In this document: one piece after another, positions 34,686-48,400 of the stretch
Position numbering within the stretch: the stretch's first letter is position 1
How the letters are laid out: each line of letters begins with the position of its first letter
Origin: Glandiceps talaboti
Lineage: Eukaryota > Hemichordata > Enteropneusta > Spengelidae
DNA: 64,000 nucleotides
Direction of reading: 5' to 3'
NCBI RefSeq assembly: GCF_964340395.1
Contig: NC_135552.1
Span: forward strand, 9,903,494-9,967,493
Notes under the pieces: model-generated
What the model saw: only the letters and a program-made list of their open reading frames with translations
What the model was told of the DNA's origin: nothing
The model's database searches: none
Translations under genes and position numbers: made by a program

Positions 34686-37600
34686 GTGAAATATTGATCA
34701 AATCAACCAATCAAATAAATGATTGATTGATCAAGCAACCAATCAGTTCTTTTTGTCATTTCAAGGCATCAGCTTCTAAAGAATACTTGAGATACAGGAG
34801 AGGGGGTAAATTTTCATTTAATGCATTTCACAACAATTTGGCAATAACATTCTTGAAGGCAAATTTCACTATGAATATCAGTATTGTCATCACCTGTGAT
34901 GTTATCAAACATAAAATACAACCAAATAACTCTTTATATTTCTTACTTTTGATCCATTCCATGGTGTATTCAGTCTTGCAGTCATCATTTAGACAATACC
35001 ATACATCTAAAGATCCGTGGGCTAAGACAGTTTTATCTTCTGGAATACCAGCCAGTTTATCAAGTGTATCAATGTTCTACAGTCAGACATAAATTAAATG
35101 AAAGTTATTTCATTACAGCTGCATTACAGTGATCAGTGTCATTAACACAAAGAAACCATACTGTGTATAGAGGTATCTTGTGATGTATTAAGGTCAACGT
35201 GCAGTTTATACTTTTGAAGATAAAAGACTTTGGCCTTGTTGGAATTGTTGCCACTAGCGAACTATACAATTTCAATAGACCTAAATGTATGGAGGTATCT
35301 TCTCCCTCTAGGATAAATTACTGAATCCTCTGTTATGTGCCATTGTTTTTTCTCGTTTTTTCATTGGATGTTCCTATCTCACACCATGGAGGTATGAAGT
35401 ACACCAAGCTTTACCAACTCCTGTGCACTTAGCATGCCAGCACTGTACTTTACCAGCCACACACATTCATATCTGTTTATATTCTCTACATTGTGTGTGT
35501 CGGACTGCAGAATGATGTACAATCCCTGCCAGATCACAGTCCCTTCTATAAAGTGCTTCATGGTGATCACAAATAAAGTATCTCCAAAGAAAGACCAGTT
35601 CCCACCTGTTACCAAGAGGAGTATCCAGGCTAGTGATAGATGGCCTGTGTCCTGGTAAATAATCATAACATTGTCCTGTTTACCACAGCTTACCTGTGTA
35701 AAATGACGGAGCAACAAACCTTCTTCATGTAGTAATCTAATGAAATAATGAGCTGGTGTTGGTTTGTATCCACCAAGAAGTTTACTGGCTCTGACCTTGT
35801 AGAATGGTTCAGGGTTTTCCTGTTTTCATATAAAGGAAACACATTTTGATACAAACAATTCTCAGAAGTATCTCCAAATTTGAAGGGTAAGTCTGTCTGA
35901 TAAATCTGTAACACAAACTGACTGAATATGGTATCCACGGTGTATACGTGCCAAGATAATAGTACTTCACTTCTTTTGAAAAATGACTACATTTGAGAAA
36001 TAAGTTGGCCATGTTTTTGGTTTTGGCCCACTATCTTTAAGTTGTATAAACCTTCCAAACACTAACAAATTTTGCATGTGATATAAAAAAATCAAGAAAA
36101 AAATCATCACTTCTAGCCCTATTCTAACATCCCTTATGTCCAAGTTTCCATAAATTCCTACAAAAAGTGAGGTAAACACAACATTCTTAAAGGGGCAAGT
36201 CACACAAGGGATTATTTTGAGGTATGATGTAAAGAGGCCATACAACTGTTCTTATCGATTGATGAAATGTAAAACAAGTGCCTGTACTTCCAACATGTTA
36301 TGTGTCAAGTGTTAATATTCCAATTCAGTTGTTTACTTTCACTGTTTGTCTGTTCATCAATGCTTTGATGTCAGCTGTTGTACAAATGTATGTACATGTA
36401 CAGAAACTATCAATACACAGGTTGAAAGACAAGGATTAACTATACCTTGAAGAAGTCAATGGAAAATATACTTGTCGGTGATGGTAAATTGTACTTGTCT
36501 ATGTTGTTATATAAACCAGTGTCTTTGCTTCGAAAATCAGGAATGCCAGCAGCTAAAGAGATGAAAAATAACAAGACTTTTAGGATCCCATATAACAAGA
36601 TGTAAGACATAAATATGATGTATAGATGACTAAGACATAAGCATGTCATCTATGTAACATGACTCAATAAAAAAAAACCAAGATTATTTAAAATTGAAAT
36701 TCAATATCGAATACCTATTTCAGTCCCATCGATGAGTGAACCCTCTAAATGTTATCATTCACAATGTACAACGCTGGGGGTCAGACTAACTAGACTAGCT
36801 GTAAACTATTTCCTGACTCCCCGTTTTAACCCTTCTCTCTTTTGTTTTGTAATCATTTAATATACATTTGGATAAATGAATTTGCAACTACATGCTAAAA
36901 ATGCAAACTAATAATTCAAACAAAATATCACAATGATTAATTATACTATACAAAGAGACACACACTTAAAAACCTACACTGTGGTTGGAACAAAAGAAAC
37001 CTTGGGTTGATTTGACCTGTAAGTTGGGCGTCTAAAATGTCTCCAAGAAGGAAGTGTATCAAATTCAGATGGTAAGACATGATGATGCTGGGTGGTTAAA
37101 ATTGAGTGTGCTTTTTTTTAGGACTTGTTGTATTTGAACAAGTAGCTGACCCTTACATCAGATAGCAATCAGATAGAACACATAATGTGTATAGCTTAGT
37201 TTTTTATCCCTAATATCTGAAATAGGTGTTGATGAAAATCTAACATTTGCTCAAATGCGTTCTTTTAGTCATCTATATTTGGACATGAAATTATCCCTGA
37301 ATCATAATTACATCACAAAATTATCAATATTATATTTCACAATGACTAAATTCTACTTACATGTTGAAATACCAGCACCTGCCATTGTTATTATATTCTT
37401 ACCTACAAAAATAAGCAAACACAGTACACATTTTAAAATCTATATTTTCATGTGATGTGATGTGATGTGATTGATGAAGAGTTTGTCATATGCTTTCTAT
37501 CATAAGGAGCATGAATTCTTAATCAGTGATTAGAATAATATGGTAACAATCTTAGTTTTTATATAGCACTTTCTCCACACTGCTTTATAATTATTACCGG

Positions 37601-38863
37601 TATGGACTTATAGTGGCGCAATGGCACTCTATACGTTTTCAACTCCCTGTAGCCCACGCAATCCATTGCAACCTCTGTTAGTCTAGTCCCCTATACAGTA
37701 TTGTTACGATATACACCTCCACTCACTCTTGAATCTCCACTGGGTTAGTTAGAGACCAAGTTGGTATCCAGACTAAGCCTCTGTAAGCACATAGGGTTTA
37801 AGCATTCACGTTCACATTGCATACCTCTATCCTACCAGCTCCCTAATTATACATTTATGTTGATTGGGGCACAATCGTTCAAATCTTGCCCTAGTACTTT
37901 ATCTACTTAGTGACTAAATGACTCTAGCAAGGCTTTAACAGACAACTTGCAGATTCCAAGCCGTCCACTCTAACCATTTGACCATCATGACTCGATCCAC
38001 AAGTTAAAAGTCTCAAGTTATGTGCACTGTAACAATGAATGTGGTGACAATACACACACTCATCACCACCATGCTTTACTTACACTTTTTGTCAATGATA
38101 TACTTGGCAATTCCTTGCAGTGTTAGATCTTCTAAGACTTGTTCGACATCTTCTTCGCTAATAGAATTCATATGGGCAGCACCACCATACATTTTTTGTA
38201 CCATATTTGCCATCCCTACAGTAATTCTGTTCATCTTATCCTGCATATCTTGCCCTATACAAACCATATTTGAGTCAATTAACAAATGGTAAATATTGTA
38301 GTGCACACTCATTGTGGTATGTGTGTGATGACAACACAACAATGTTTTTTCCGTTATTCAACTCACCATTGTCATCAATAAATATTCAGATCTCCCTGTA
38401 GAGGGGGATAACAAGGCACAGGGGTGTGCTACCAAAGTTTCAAACATCTACCCATTTCTATTTGCAGTCAAGCATATCTCCAATTATCCCGATTGGGATA
38501 AAAAAAAATGTACAATGTAGTACTGTATCAAATTGAACTTTGGTTCCAAACACAATCTTGAAAATTGTAAACCATACTATCAAATTGAATTTTTGTTCCA
38601 AATTCCAGGTACAATTTTGTATATTATAGAAGAAGTTGTCTAATGAACAATTTCACGTCATTATAAAATACATGTGAAAGGTGATCTTTAACCTTTAACC
38701 TACATTGTCTGTCAAGGTCAGCTGATGCATTCAGAGCTGCATTAATCATATCCATATCAAGTTCTTTCTTCTTTGGTTTGTCACTACTTGTGTCTGGGTC
38801 TTTATCAGGCCCATCTCTTTTCCCATCTACACCCTTCTCTGGGTTGTCTTTACTTGAATCCAT
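31359..38863 (-). CDS. SIRT2: SIRT2-like NAD-dependent protein deacylase, 12 coding exons
   Basis: It removes acyl groups from lysines using NAD; SIRT2 is mainly cytosolic. Exons (minus): 38704-38863, 38084-38254, 37361-37402, 36446-36552, 35694-35819, 34947-35076, 34503-34562, 34185-34240, 33455-33531, 32741-32798, 31895-32035, 31359-31469. All junctions are GT-AG and phases are consistent, giving 412 residues (human SIRT2 is 389). Motifs: NAD loop [15 protein letters not shown] at ~119-133, TQNIDTL at ~201-207, catalytic His222 in LAHGS, zinc Cys230, 235, 256 and 259, FGENLPARF at ~270-278, [12 protein letters not shown] at ~296-307 and [11 protein letters not shown]. The C-terminal [13 protein letters not shown] matches the SIRT2-specific YRDVAWLGECDQG, which separates it from SIRT1 and SIRT3. 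The N-terminal 53 residues are charged and probably disordered. An unusual Gly replaces the Asp/Glu of RP(D/E)IVFFGE. Introns carry microsatellites and SINE-like repeats. Confidence 0.93.
32075..32243. repeat. (GAT)n trinucleotide microsatellite in sirtuin intron 10
   Basis: About 55 units, mostly GAT with two blocks of GGT and a few interruptions. Its Ile-, Met- and Val-rich frames are artefacts. Confidence 0.95.
32895..33150 (-). repeat. SINE-like dispersed repeat in the intron between exons 9 and 10, copy 1
   Basis: Shares ordered blocks with 37610-37992: 'caatccattgca', 'ttgaatggggca' against 'ttgattggggca', 'ggttcaaaccttgcc' against 'cgttcaaatcttgcc', 'aacttgcagattccaag' and 'ccactctaacca'. 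On the minus strand 'tggttgtatggttagagtgg' resembles a tRNA D-arm/box A. Confidence 0.55.
33982..34043. repeat. (GT)31 microsatellite in sirtuin intron 8
   Basis: Uninterrupted GT dinucleotides, about 62 bases, between coding exons 8 and 9. Confidence 0.97.
34646..34685. repeat. (ATCA)10 microsatellite in sirtuin intron 6
   Basis: Perfect tetranucleotide run, followed by degenerate units to about 34745. Confidence 0.95.
37560..37992 (-). repeat. SINE-like dispersed repeat in sirtuin intron 2, copy 2
   Basis: It begins near 'tatatagcactttctcc' and contains the blocks listed for 32895-33150. The minus-strand 'tggtcaaatggttagagtgg' is a good tRNA-like box A. A ~100-base insertion relative to copy 1 lies near 37680-37790. 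Confidence 0.55.
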
Positions 38864-39514
38864 TGTTTACACTGAAAAGGACAAGACAAAGAACTTGAAT
38901 GTAAACCTAAACATTTGATGCAAGAAGGACTGCATTGTCATATAGGAACTAGACTACAGTTTCTCATAAAATGGAGATAAAGTTGAGTACTCAGCAAGGG
39001 AGGAAGTCCTACATTACAATCATCATAGTGTGGCAAACTACATGTACATGTACATACAAGACACTTACATTGTTGATCACCTACTCTGCCACAAGAAAAT
39101 CTATAAGGTTTTCTTTCACTGTGATGTTAACACCTTCAAGTTCTGCACACTGACCCATTCACAAGTCAAGATGCACTATTTAAGCTTAAACTAGAGTTGG
39201 GGTTACATCATATCCTTCTAATACTGTAAACAGTTAGATTCCAAACAGGACATCCTTAAACTACTACTGGATTTTTCCAATCTATCAATATATCAATAGG
39301 TGGTCATTTATTAACTAAGACCCCCTTTGGGTGGGAGAAATATGGTCAAAATAGCACTCCATTTAATATTAAGCTAATAAATTAATTTATTAATTAAGCT
39401 CTCCCTTCAGGCACTAAAATTGGGTGAAAGAACTATGGTCTATATAACATCAGACTCCAATACATATCCCATTCATTCCTATATAGGCAGGAGAGACTCT
39501 TAGTTTAAAGTATT

Positions 39515-39518
<4 letters not shown>

Positions 39519-39584
<66 letters not shown>
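39519..39584. repeat. (CA)n microsatellite
   Basis: About 33 CA units with one CATA interruption, in the putative 5' UTR intron. Confidence 0.97.
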
Positions 39585-39929
39585 TGATCTATTTTGCATT
39601 TATCCCAGTCATGATTTTGGCACAGCAAAGTTAGCATAAATTGTTATGACAAATGTTTTCATTTCATCCTATAAAATTGTAACTTCCGGTGATTCTAACT
39701 TGTAATGTAAAGTAGATTCGGAAAAGTGTTTCAGCTGAGTAGGTTATTCTTCCAAGATTATGTATGCATATGGTTCTAGAACGGTAATAAATCAAGGCTT
39801 TGGATTTCCGTAATTATAGAAAGTAACAATTTATACAATCCATTTATAAAGATCATTTTACCCTGTGAGCAGGTGGTGTCACCTACCATGGAGCTGAATT
39901 ATTTATTTGATAAGTTTGCATGCTGTCAA

Positions 39930-40190
39930 ACAGCTATGGGACTTATACATTGGTCATTCTGAGCAGTGTTCTATTAGTCCCAACAATAGTATATATTCAA
40001 TCTGCAAGTGCTTGAACTATGACCTTGTAACTACTCCTCCCATTATTTCATATCTTATGCTTGAGTACAGATATTATTATTATACTATATCAATCCCAAA
40101 TATTTTTCTTCATTCATCGAAAAATACTATTGACAAGGGTATCTTCACTTCTCATCTTTCACTCATAGTGACAAGGCCCCTTAGCTGGTC
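39930..40190. repeat. Weak third copy of the 29795/49950 dispersed repeat
   Basis: Shares 'agtgacaaggcccctta' with 'agtgacaagaccccttc' at 50130, and a similar upstream pattern. It is more diverged, and could include an independent repeat. Confidence 0.35.
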
Positions 40191-40712
40191 ATTCATAGAC
40201 TGAAGAACAATATTGGGGACTTACACACATATTATATTATCTTTGATACTTAACATAGCATACCACCTCATCATTTTGTTCCATATGGGACACTGAGTAG
40301 TATACCAGAGAAGGAGGAGAAGAATAATGCAAGACAAGAATGGTTGTCATAGAGACGGTGTTACTGGTGGTGTGGTTACTAATACTATGGCAATTATACG
40401 TTGGCCACGACTCTGAAATAATTACTTTCATTATGATTTGATTTGATTTGATTACTGTACAGTAGTGTTATTTCTGTAAATAAACTGTCTACTTTCTAAG
40501 TTTAACGTAATTTCATAATTCAAGGTCGACCTTATAGATATGAAAGAAATTTACGTTTTTATGTTGAACACTCTAATTAAGTGTTATTTGTGTAGATAAG
40601 CGGCAACAGCTCACCGAATAAAGACTCCAGTCCTGTTCGTGTTGATGACTGTCTGTGTAGCAGTATTCAGCACTCGTTATTGTTGATTTAATCTTTGTTG
40701 TTACTTCCTTAC

Positions 40713-40800
40713 CTTGAAAGACAGATGGGTTGTAATCTATCATACGGTTAGTGCGTTTACACTCGGACTAAAATCCGGGACCGGTGAAATGTCCTGGGAT
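40713..40800 (-). other. Candidate non-coding first exon of the sirtuin gene
   Basis: The 3' boundary at 40713 is set by the donor CAAG|GTAAGG. The 5' limit is arbitrary because no TATA box or initiator stands out. It faces the plus-strand gene that starts about 1 kb away. Confidence 0.35.
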
Positions 40801-41780
40801 GAAAATGTATCTTGACCTGTTGGAATACCGACTCTGCAGTACTTCACCTTGTTTGAAAAGTTGATTACTCAATCGCATTGCCGTGAACAATTCGTTATAT
40901 ACGTTTCAATAGCTTGGCAAAGCTTCATTTACAAAACGTGAGCAAAATAGCAAGTATAACTGAAGGTAAACAAGTCACACTCCATTGTGATGATGAGAGA
41001 GTTCATATCTGAATGTCACAGCTAATAAATATCGTGTGGCCATTTTGATTAGCGCGCCACCACAGGCTTAATATTGGTTGCTTTTGTTTTTTTTGGTCAC
41101 TAGTAAGTTATCTTGAACAAAGTGATTCATCAAGTTCCCGCGCATACTACGTTAATAGAGTTTTTGTTTCTTTTAATTTACTTAATTTTAACGAGACCAA
41201 AAAAATGGGTCTAATGGATTCGGAGCAGAAATAACTTTATCACTGATGCTTTTTAGGAGTAAAATAACAACCTTCCATGTGAAAGGAGTCGTTTGTGAAA
41301 TCTTGGTTATAAAATATTAAAAAATTATTACTGTTCGATTTCAAAGTATTTGCATAGATACTGGTAGACTAGTATGGCGAATATAATTGATTCTTGGTAC
41401 TGAAGTTTATATTTACATTGTGTTCCATGTTGTTGTCTTGAGCACACAGTATGGTCTGGATACACACGATCGGCCTACATTTCAAAGTTACACCACATCA
41501 TGCATCATGTGATGCTTAAGGTTTGTAGTCATCCCCGTGTATTAAAAGTAGTTCCATAAAATCATTTTATTTCACCACAAATGGTTGCTTTTTAGCCCAA
41601 AATATATCCAAAATATGCCAACGGTATTGTAATAAATCCATCTTTGTAAATTAACCGTGTAAAATATGTGAGGTAGATTTTGTTGCGCAAGCAGACGCGC
41701 AGACGCAGACTGGAGTGATACTCAGAGTGATATCATTCCGCGTTCACATGACATCATCATACGGTGTAAATATTATCGAT
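40801..41780. promoter_or_regulatory. Presumed shared promoter interval of two divergent genes
   Basis: It sits between the candidate sirtuin first exon (minus) and the candidate first exon of the coiled-coil gene (plus). The head-to-head gap is about 1 kb. No canonical core-promoter motif is clear, so this is positional inference. Confidence 0.3.
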
Positions 41781-41895
41781 GGAGGTTGGTGTGGGAGTAC
41801 GTCGCCTGGATGTGGAAAGAAACCGCTGTACCACGTCAAGTTTTGAACGCATTGTCGAATTTTAGACGTGCTTAATGAGGGCATCGTTTGAACAG
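41780..41895 (+). other. Candidate non-coding first exon of the coiled-coil gene
   Basis: It ends at the donor GAACAG|GTTAGT (41896). The matching acceptor is TTTCTCCCCCAG at 42436, so exon 2 starts at 42437 with 60 bases of 5' UTR before the ATG at 42497. The left limit is a guess. Confidence 0.35.
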
Positions 41896-42496
41896 GTTAG
41901 TAAATAAGTACTTGACATTCCCGATTACATGTTTTGCGTGACAACATTGATGTGTCAGACATTGTCTTAGTGTGGTGTCTGACACTTTCATATCCTGTAC
42001 ACGTACACCGTCGCGTCGTACGACATTTCTCTAGCTCTTGCTCGCCACTGACCCACACACACAAAAATACAAAATACTATCATGCATTGTTCTGGTGTTG
42101 CGTTGATGCCGACTGACACTGTATGAACATTTCCTTCGATGTCCGTTCAATTCTTTTGAACTTGAAAATAACAGGTGAAATTCTAGAGATTGATGAGAGA
42201 AAGTATTTTTCCCCACCACGTTCCGCAGGATCAGGAGTACATTCTTCGTGGACGTGACCTTACCGTGACCTCTACATAGCTCTCAGACAGTATTTCTGTT
42301 TTATTCATCCAAGTCTTCATTTACAAGAAAAAAAAAATTAAAAACCGAGTCCGTTTTGTGGTGGATATCTGCTTTTAACAGTTTTTTCTTTTAAATTCAA
42401 AATAATGAAAGCGGACAATTCTACTTTCTCCCCCAGCAGACACTATATAAATATCATTCATCAACAAAACATTGATTGACTAAAGTTGGACCAAAT

Positions 42497-45400
42497 ATGG
42501 CAGCTTCCCAGCCTTCTAAACGTGAACGACAATTTACTGCTCACCAAGAAATGGGGGAACCACAGCAATTCCAACCGGATCGACATGATGACGACCTAGA
42601 GAAAACTGTGAGGTCTTCATGTATGCAGTTGTTTGAAGTAAAGACAGAACTAACTCAGATGAAGGATAGAATTGGATGTTTGACTGATAATATTGACCAA
42701 TGTTTGACTGTGATGAAGAAGAACCCGGTAGTTGCACGGCAACTGGATGCTATGCACGGTGAATATCAGAGGAGGAAAGCCAGTACAGTGAACATGGCCA
42801 GAAAAGGTGAGTTGTCACTTGGCACGACGCCATCTTTGTGTAAAGTGGAATGAAATTATGTGACGAAAGGACAGCATTATATCAAATCAAATCATATCCA
42901 TATACTGTAGTATTATATATGATATAAATTTGTAATTTGCTTTTGAAGCTTGCACATTTATTTCTATATTTACCAAAAAATACATCTTTTTGTCATTTTC
43001 TGAATAGTTTATTTTCATAATCAATACTGCTATTTGAAATTGCACAAGTTCAGTATTACACATTTTTCAAAACTTTCGATATTTTTGTGTGTTATGCTGC
43101 TTTATAAATATTATTGTTTAAGTACAAAATTAATTTGGCATTTGACAGACAACTGCAAATAGTGGTCAAAATTTGTGGTGAAATTCATTTCTAGTTGTCC
43201 CTGAGTGACTTCGATTTTGTTTACGATCTATTCTACAATTGTTTTGGCCAAGCTAGCTAATCACACATATATAATAGTTGTGACAGAATAGTTCAGTGCT
43301 CGTAAAATATAATTCTTGATATGTTTAGTTTCCATGAAGGTATAAAATCGGTTTCTCTTTTTAGTCACTGGGCGTTAGACATAGCATAAAGGCTGATGCA
43401 AAGGCAAACTCGTGTACACTGTAATATATATACAGTCTGCAAATATTGGCCAATTGCCAACTGTCTGTTTCTTTTTGTTGTAACCTGAAAATTGAAATAA
43501 CATGTTTGGTATTAACAATTATCAAGTTGAATACATGTGAAGAGATTATTTCATATAATGCTTTTCTCCCCATTGATTGGTTCAGGGAATGATGTTCACT
43601 CACTACTTGGCACTAGAGATGGAAATGAGTGGAATGAAAATGACTCCTTTGAGTTTGAAAAGGCAGCAAACAAAGAACAGGATTACACAGCAGTAGTTGA
43701 TGGATCACAGGTAAGGTGTTTGTAATATTAACAATTGAATTGACATTAAATGGTGATTTCATCTGTTGCCTGTACATAATTTGTTTAATATATCTGAAGG
43801 TTACTTCAAAGGCTTATAAATTGAAGAAAAAAAACAACCTACAATCTCAGAAAGAAAATGTCTATGTTTGCTTTTCAAATGTTGGGTTTACAGAAATACT
43901 AGTCGCTCATTCATCTACATTGAAATGAAATGTGATTGTGTGTATGTTGAGCAATAATGTTACAAAAAAATATGGTTTTAATGTGTATGAAAAGTTGTTG
44001 GGTTTGTGAGTTTGCCTTCAAACAATCATTTCATTGTTAGTACTCAACCATGTATGCACTGTTTTGACATGCGAAAGGATATTTCATCTTTCCGCATCAT
44101 TGCAAATCAGTGAATGTCTTGTAAAAGTAAGTGTTATTTTAATTCCAGTGTAAAACATCTGACAAGCCAGGAAGACATGACACAGTGGGGGATACTGGAT
44201 TTATGGAGCCAAGTACATTCAGTACTCTACAGACAACAACACATCAGCCACAGACTTTGTCTATATGCCCTGTACAAGAAGGACAGAATCTGACAGGTTC
44301 TACAACACTTGCGGTTGATGATGTCCCTAAACATGGTGCTGGATTAGAGGCAGCTGGGGTGGGTGAAGAACCGGATGATACACTGGATATGAAAGCATGT
44401 AGTCTTGTAGATGTGTTGGGTAACAGTCAAGATGTAGAAAGAGACAATGATGGGAGTCAGAGTGAAGAGAGAGAGACACTGCCTCAGAGTACTAATCAGG
44501 CTGACAGTGAATGTAGTGATAAAAATGATGTACCACCTCATAGTTTCTTTGCGCAGCAAGAATTTGCTCAGTTAGAGCCACAGAAAAATTCTGACATAAC
44601 TGGTAATCTTCCTACTTCCAAGTCTACTGATGACAAGAGGGTGGAGGCTTCTGTTAGAAGGAAGCAGAAACCTGCAGAATCTAAGCCGACAAATGTGTGC
44701 TTAAATGATGTGGTGGTGCCTAAGTCAGCCAGAAAGTGTGACTCAACTACTTCAGATATCACTTCCTGCGACACTTGTAATGTTTCCAGAAGTTTGCCAT
44801 TCTTGTTAGGAAGACCGGAACATTCCACTGCCTGCCCCTTGTCATGGCAACCACCTCAAGTACTAGCTGCAGCTGCACAGGGAAGTTCTTCTGCATGCAG
44901 CCCAGTGTGTGAGAACTTGCTTTCACAGCATCAGATTGGATCAGCTGGGCAAAAGAGACGAGCCGTTCCAATGGCCATCAAGTTTCCTCCAATGAACAAT
45001 ACTAAAAATAGAGAAAGTGTGAAAGAGTTGAGAACTGTAGCTGAAAACATTGCATCTTCGGACACATTTATCAAAAGTGAAGTTAACCATGTAGCAAGAA
45101 TTGATGCTGTAATTGAAAGAAAAGATGAACTCTTTCAGTCAGATGACAATGTCTTGGGACAAGAATCTGAAGATGACACACTGTGTGAATCATGTGACAG
45201 TCAACAGTCTTCAGACAGTACAGATGAGACATTAACAAATGGTAGACTGAAGGGTGCTACATGCAGTAGGTTGAACAATGAAACATGTCTGCCTGTTTTA
45301 CATGAACAATTACGAACTAACATTGAACTATTGAAGGATTCAGATCAACAACACGGAAATCAGAACTTGAAGGAAGGTGCAAGGAATATAATCCTACCAG

Positions 45401-48400
45401 AGTTATCACCTCAAACTAGGAAAGCCGTGGATACTGAAAATCTGCTTCAGAAAGTAGAAGAGAGCGATCTGAAGGACAATCATTTGTACTTCAATGGACT
45501 TCCAGCTTCTCCTGATACATCAGCTTACAGGCCGTCTGAAATGACAGAACATACAGCAGTACAACCTGTGGTAGAAAGCTCAGCTCAAGAAAACGGCCTC
45601 AGCCATGTGAACCACACGGCTGAATTGTTAGAAGATACAGGAGAAAAACAACCTGGGTTACAAAGTAGTAAGGTTATTGCATCAACAAAACCTGCTGTTA
45701 TGACCCAGTTACCAGCTTTTCATCCTAAGTTCTTTTACTATGGAAGGAAAAGTCAGACACCTGTTTGTACAGTGAAGTCCACCCAGCCACAGTCAGAGGC
45801 TGTCAGCATAGTGAAGAAACCATCCGATGATGTCGAGGAAGAGCCAAAAGTAACAGCAGATGGAACAACTTGTACCAGTCAGAATGGAAATCAGTTACTG
45901 AAACGGTATCAAGGTAAGGTACATCTATGTGTACAGTCTTACTCGGGGTAGTTAAGTTATTAAAAAACTCTACCAGTGTCTCAATTATTAACCATGGTTT
46001 CTTCAAAATCTTGCACACAAAACTGAATTTTGTATAAATGTTTTCATCTATTTTAGCAAGGTTTTAAACTTTTTACAAAATCAATTATAATATCAAAATA
46101 CAGCTTGTGTGTGTAATTGAATATTAAGCAGTCCTGAATTGGCAAAGTGCCACCATGAATTGGCAAAGTGCAGCCATGAACTGGCAAAAAAAAATTTTTT
46201 TCTGTATACATCATTGGAGGTAAGAATGGTGAAAGTATTCTGAATTCTAGTATAATGAATTGACACCAGGTTGGACATAATCAGCAATGTAATAATTCCT
46301 GTTATGGAGAACATCTCTAGAGATCCAATACTGTAAACGTGGATATTTTCAATATTACAGACTTCCAATAGTTGTTTAGTCACTACTTTCATCGTTCTTG
46401 TTTTAACATTTAACATTTATTTATTTTCTATATAGCGCCCTTTCTATTATAAACAAATTTCAAAAGCGCTGAACATTAAGAATTAAAAATTAAAAGCATT
46501 GGGAAATAAAATGAAATACATGTACAGTTAAATTCGTACTTGATAAACAAATTACATGCATAAAAGACCCGATAAAACAAACAAAGTACTCATAAAATTT
46601 TCCAGTGAAAAAAGCAAAAATCAGTCTTTAGCAAATATTTCCAGGTTTACAATATTTTCCCAATAATCCATGCCTCACTTGTATCTCACTGTCACCATCT
46701 GCATCTCAAAACAACAACAACATCCCAACCTTATCATTCAACTAAACTATGCTGAAGTGTTCTGTGTTTTGTAAGGCTATTATATATACACAAACACTAA
46801 ACTATGCTGAAGTGTTCTGTGTTTTGTAAGGCTATATATACACACACATACACAGTCGTTCACATATTTCTATACAAAAAGTTAAATATATATATATTGA
46901 TTTTGTAACTTTTCTCACATTTTTGAAGTGAAGCTGCTTTTTTCCAACATGTAAAAAAAGAAATTAGAATATGTAGTTTATGATTACTGTTGGTAGAAAT
47001 TGTATTTTATAATCACAGTACCAATAAAATGCAGCCTTTATAATGTACGGGTGTGGCTGATGAAATATTGCAACACAAGTTGCAATACTGTTATACAGTA
47101 TGATTTCTGAGAATTTGACGTCAATGTAGATTAGTGTATTGACATTTTGACACGTGAACTATGGTATTGTAATGCAAAGTAATCATGCAGTCCACGTGGT
47201 CAGGTCATGGCATGGAATTCGTAGAAAAGAGGTCAGGCTGTAACCTACATCTAATGTTGTTATTTTTAGTCAAGGTTATCTTTTGTCATGCAAATGAGTA
47301 CAAAGAACCCTGCTTTAGTTGACAGGAGTGAATATTGTTTATTTGACTGTGTGGCTTTTTGTCATGTGAGGATGATCCATTCATGTATGTGTTCTGACTT
47401 TTTTAGTTTCTTTCAGATTTCTCTAATCCAATTCACGTCCAATTCACATGAGCAAAAAAACTTAGCATAGATACAAACATAAAGCCCATCGTGCTGCTCA
47501 CATGGCAAAAAGCAAAGATATCATCTGTTGTATACATAATACAATTGCAATTAAAATATTTACAGTTTCAAATAAATATTTACAATTTCAAATAAATATT
47601 TGAAATACAATTATAATGAAATGATAGATGCCAAGAAGTGTTCAGTGTATGTCCACTGACAGACAAAATAAACCATTTATAGTAATGTATCATCATTGTT
47701 TATTAAAGAGTGTTAGTATCCAGATGAGAACAGGGGAGAGGTTCTGCTATGAAAGTGTTAGTTCAGATTACAATTGCAATTTAGGTGTGAAAAACAGTTG
47801 TGTAGGAGAACTATAGAAAATATTGGTGTAGAAAGAAATAATCCTATGTTATCCTATTGGCTATACTTAGATAGTAGTCATACAAGAACCTGGGATACGA
47901 ACATGGGCCTTTAAAAGTATGATGTTTATACATCATGGTATGATACCTTGCCAATGAACAGTCTTGTTACCATAGTTTTACTTATTTCATACCAGTGTTA
48001 CTTTTTGATTAATAACAAATGTATTATATGAACAGTTATAGTTTGAAAATTATGTATGAAATCAAGTTGTAACATGAGGGCATTGAGTGATGGATTATTA
48101 TGTATGATTTATGATACAATATTTTGTACTGTATTTTCTAAAAATATTGATAGTAATTTAACTTTGTTTTCTTGTAGGTGTACGTGTCAAAGTGTACTTC
48201 TCCAAAGAATGTATAGTAACCGTGGCATGTCTGAGACCCTTTGACCGGATTGGTGATGTGTATCGCATTGTTAAACAGAAGGTGGGTGGGAGATGTTAAA
48301 TACTAGTAGGTCAATTTATAATCTTTGAGAGATGACACAAGTGTTGTGTATGGTACCCTTCTAATTCTAACATTTTGTCAATCTGATTGCATGATCACAG

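Larger units (their letters stand above)
38864..40712 (-). other. Probable 5' UTR intron of the sirtuin gene
   Basis: Eight bases before the ATG the minus strand reads CCTTTTCAG|TGTAAACA, a good acceptor. A strong donor CAAG|GTAAGG occurs at 40713/40712. A (CA)n run lies at 39519-39584. No other gene is seen here. Confidence 0.45.
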
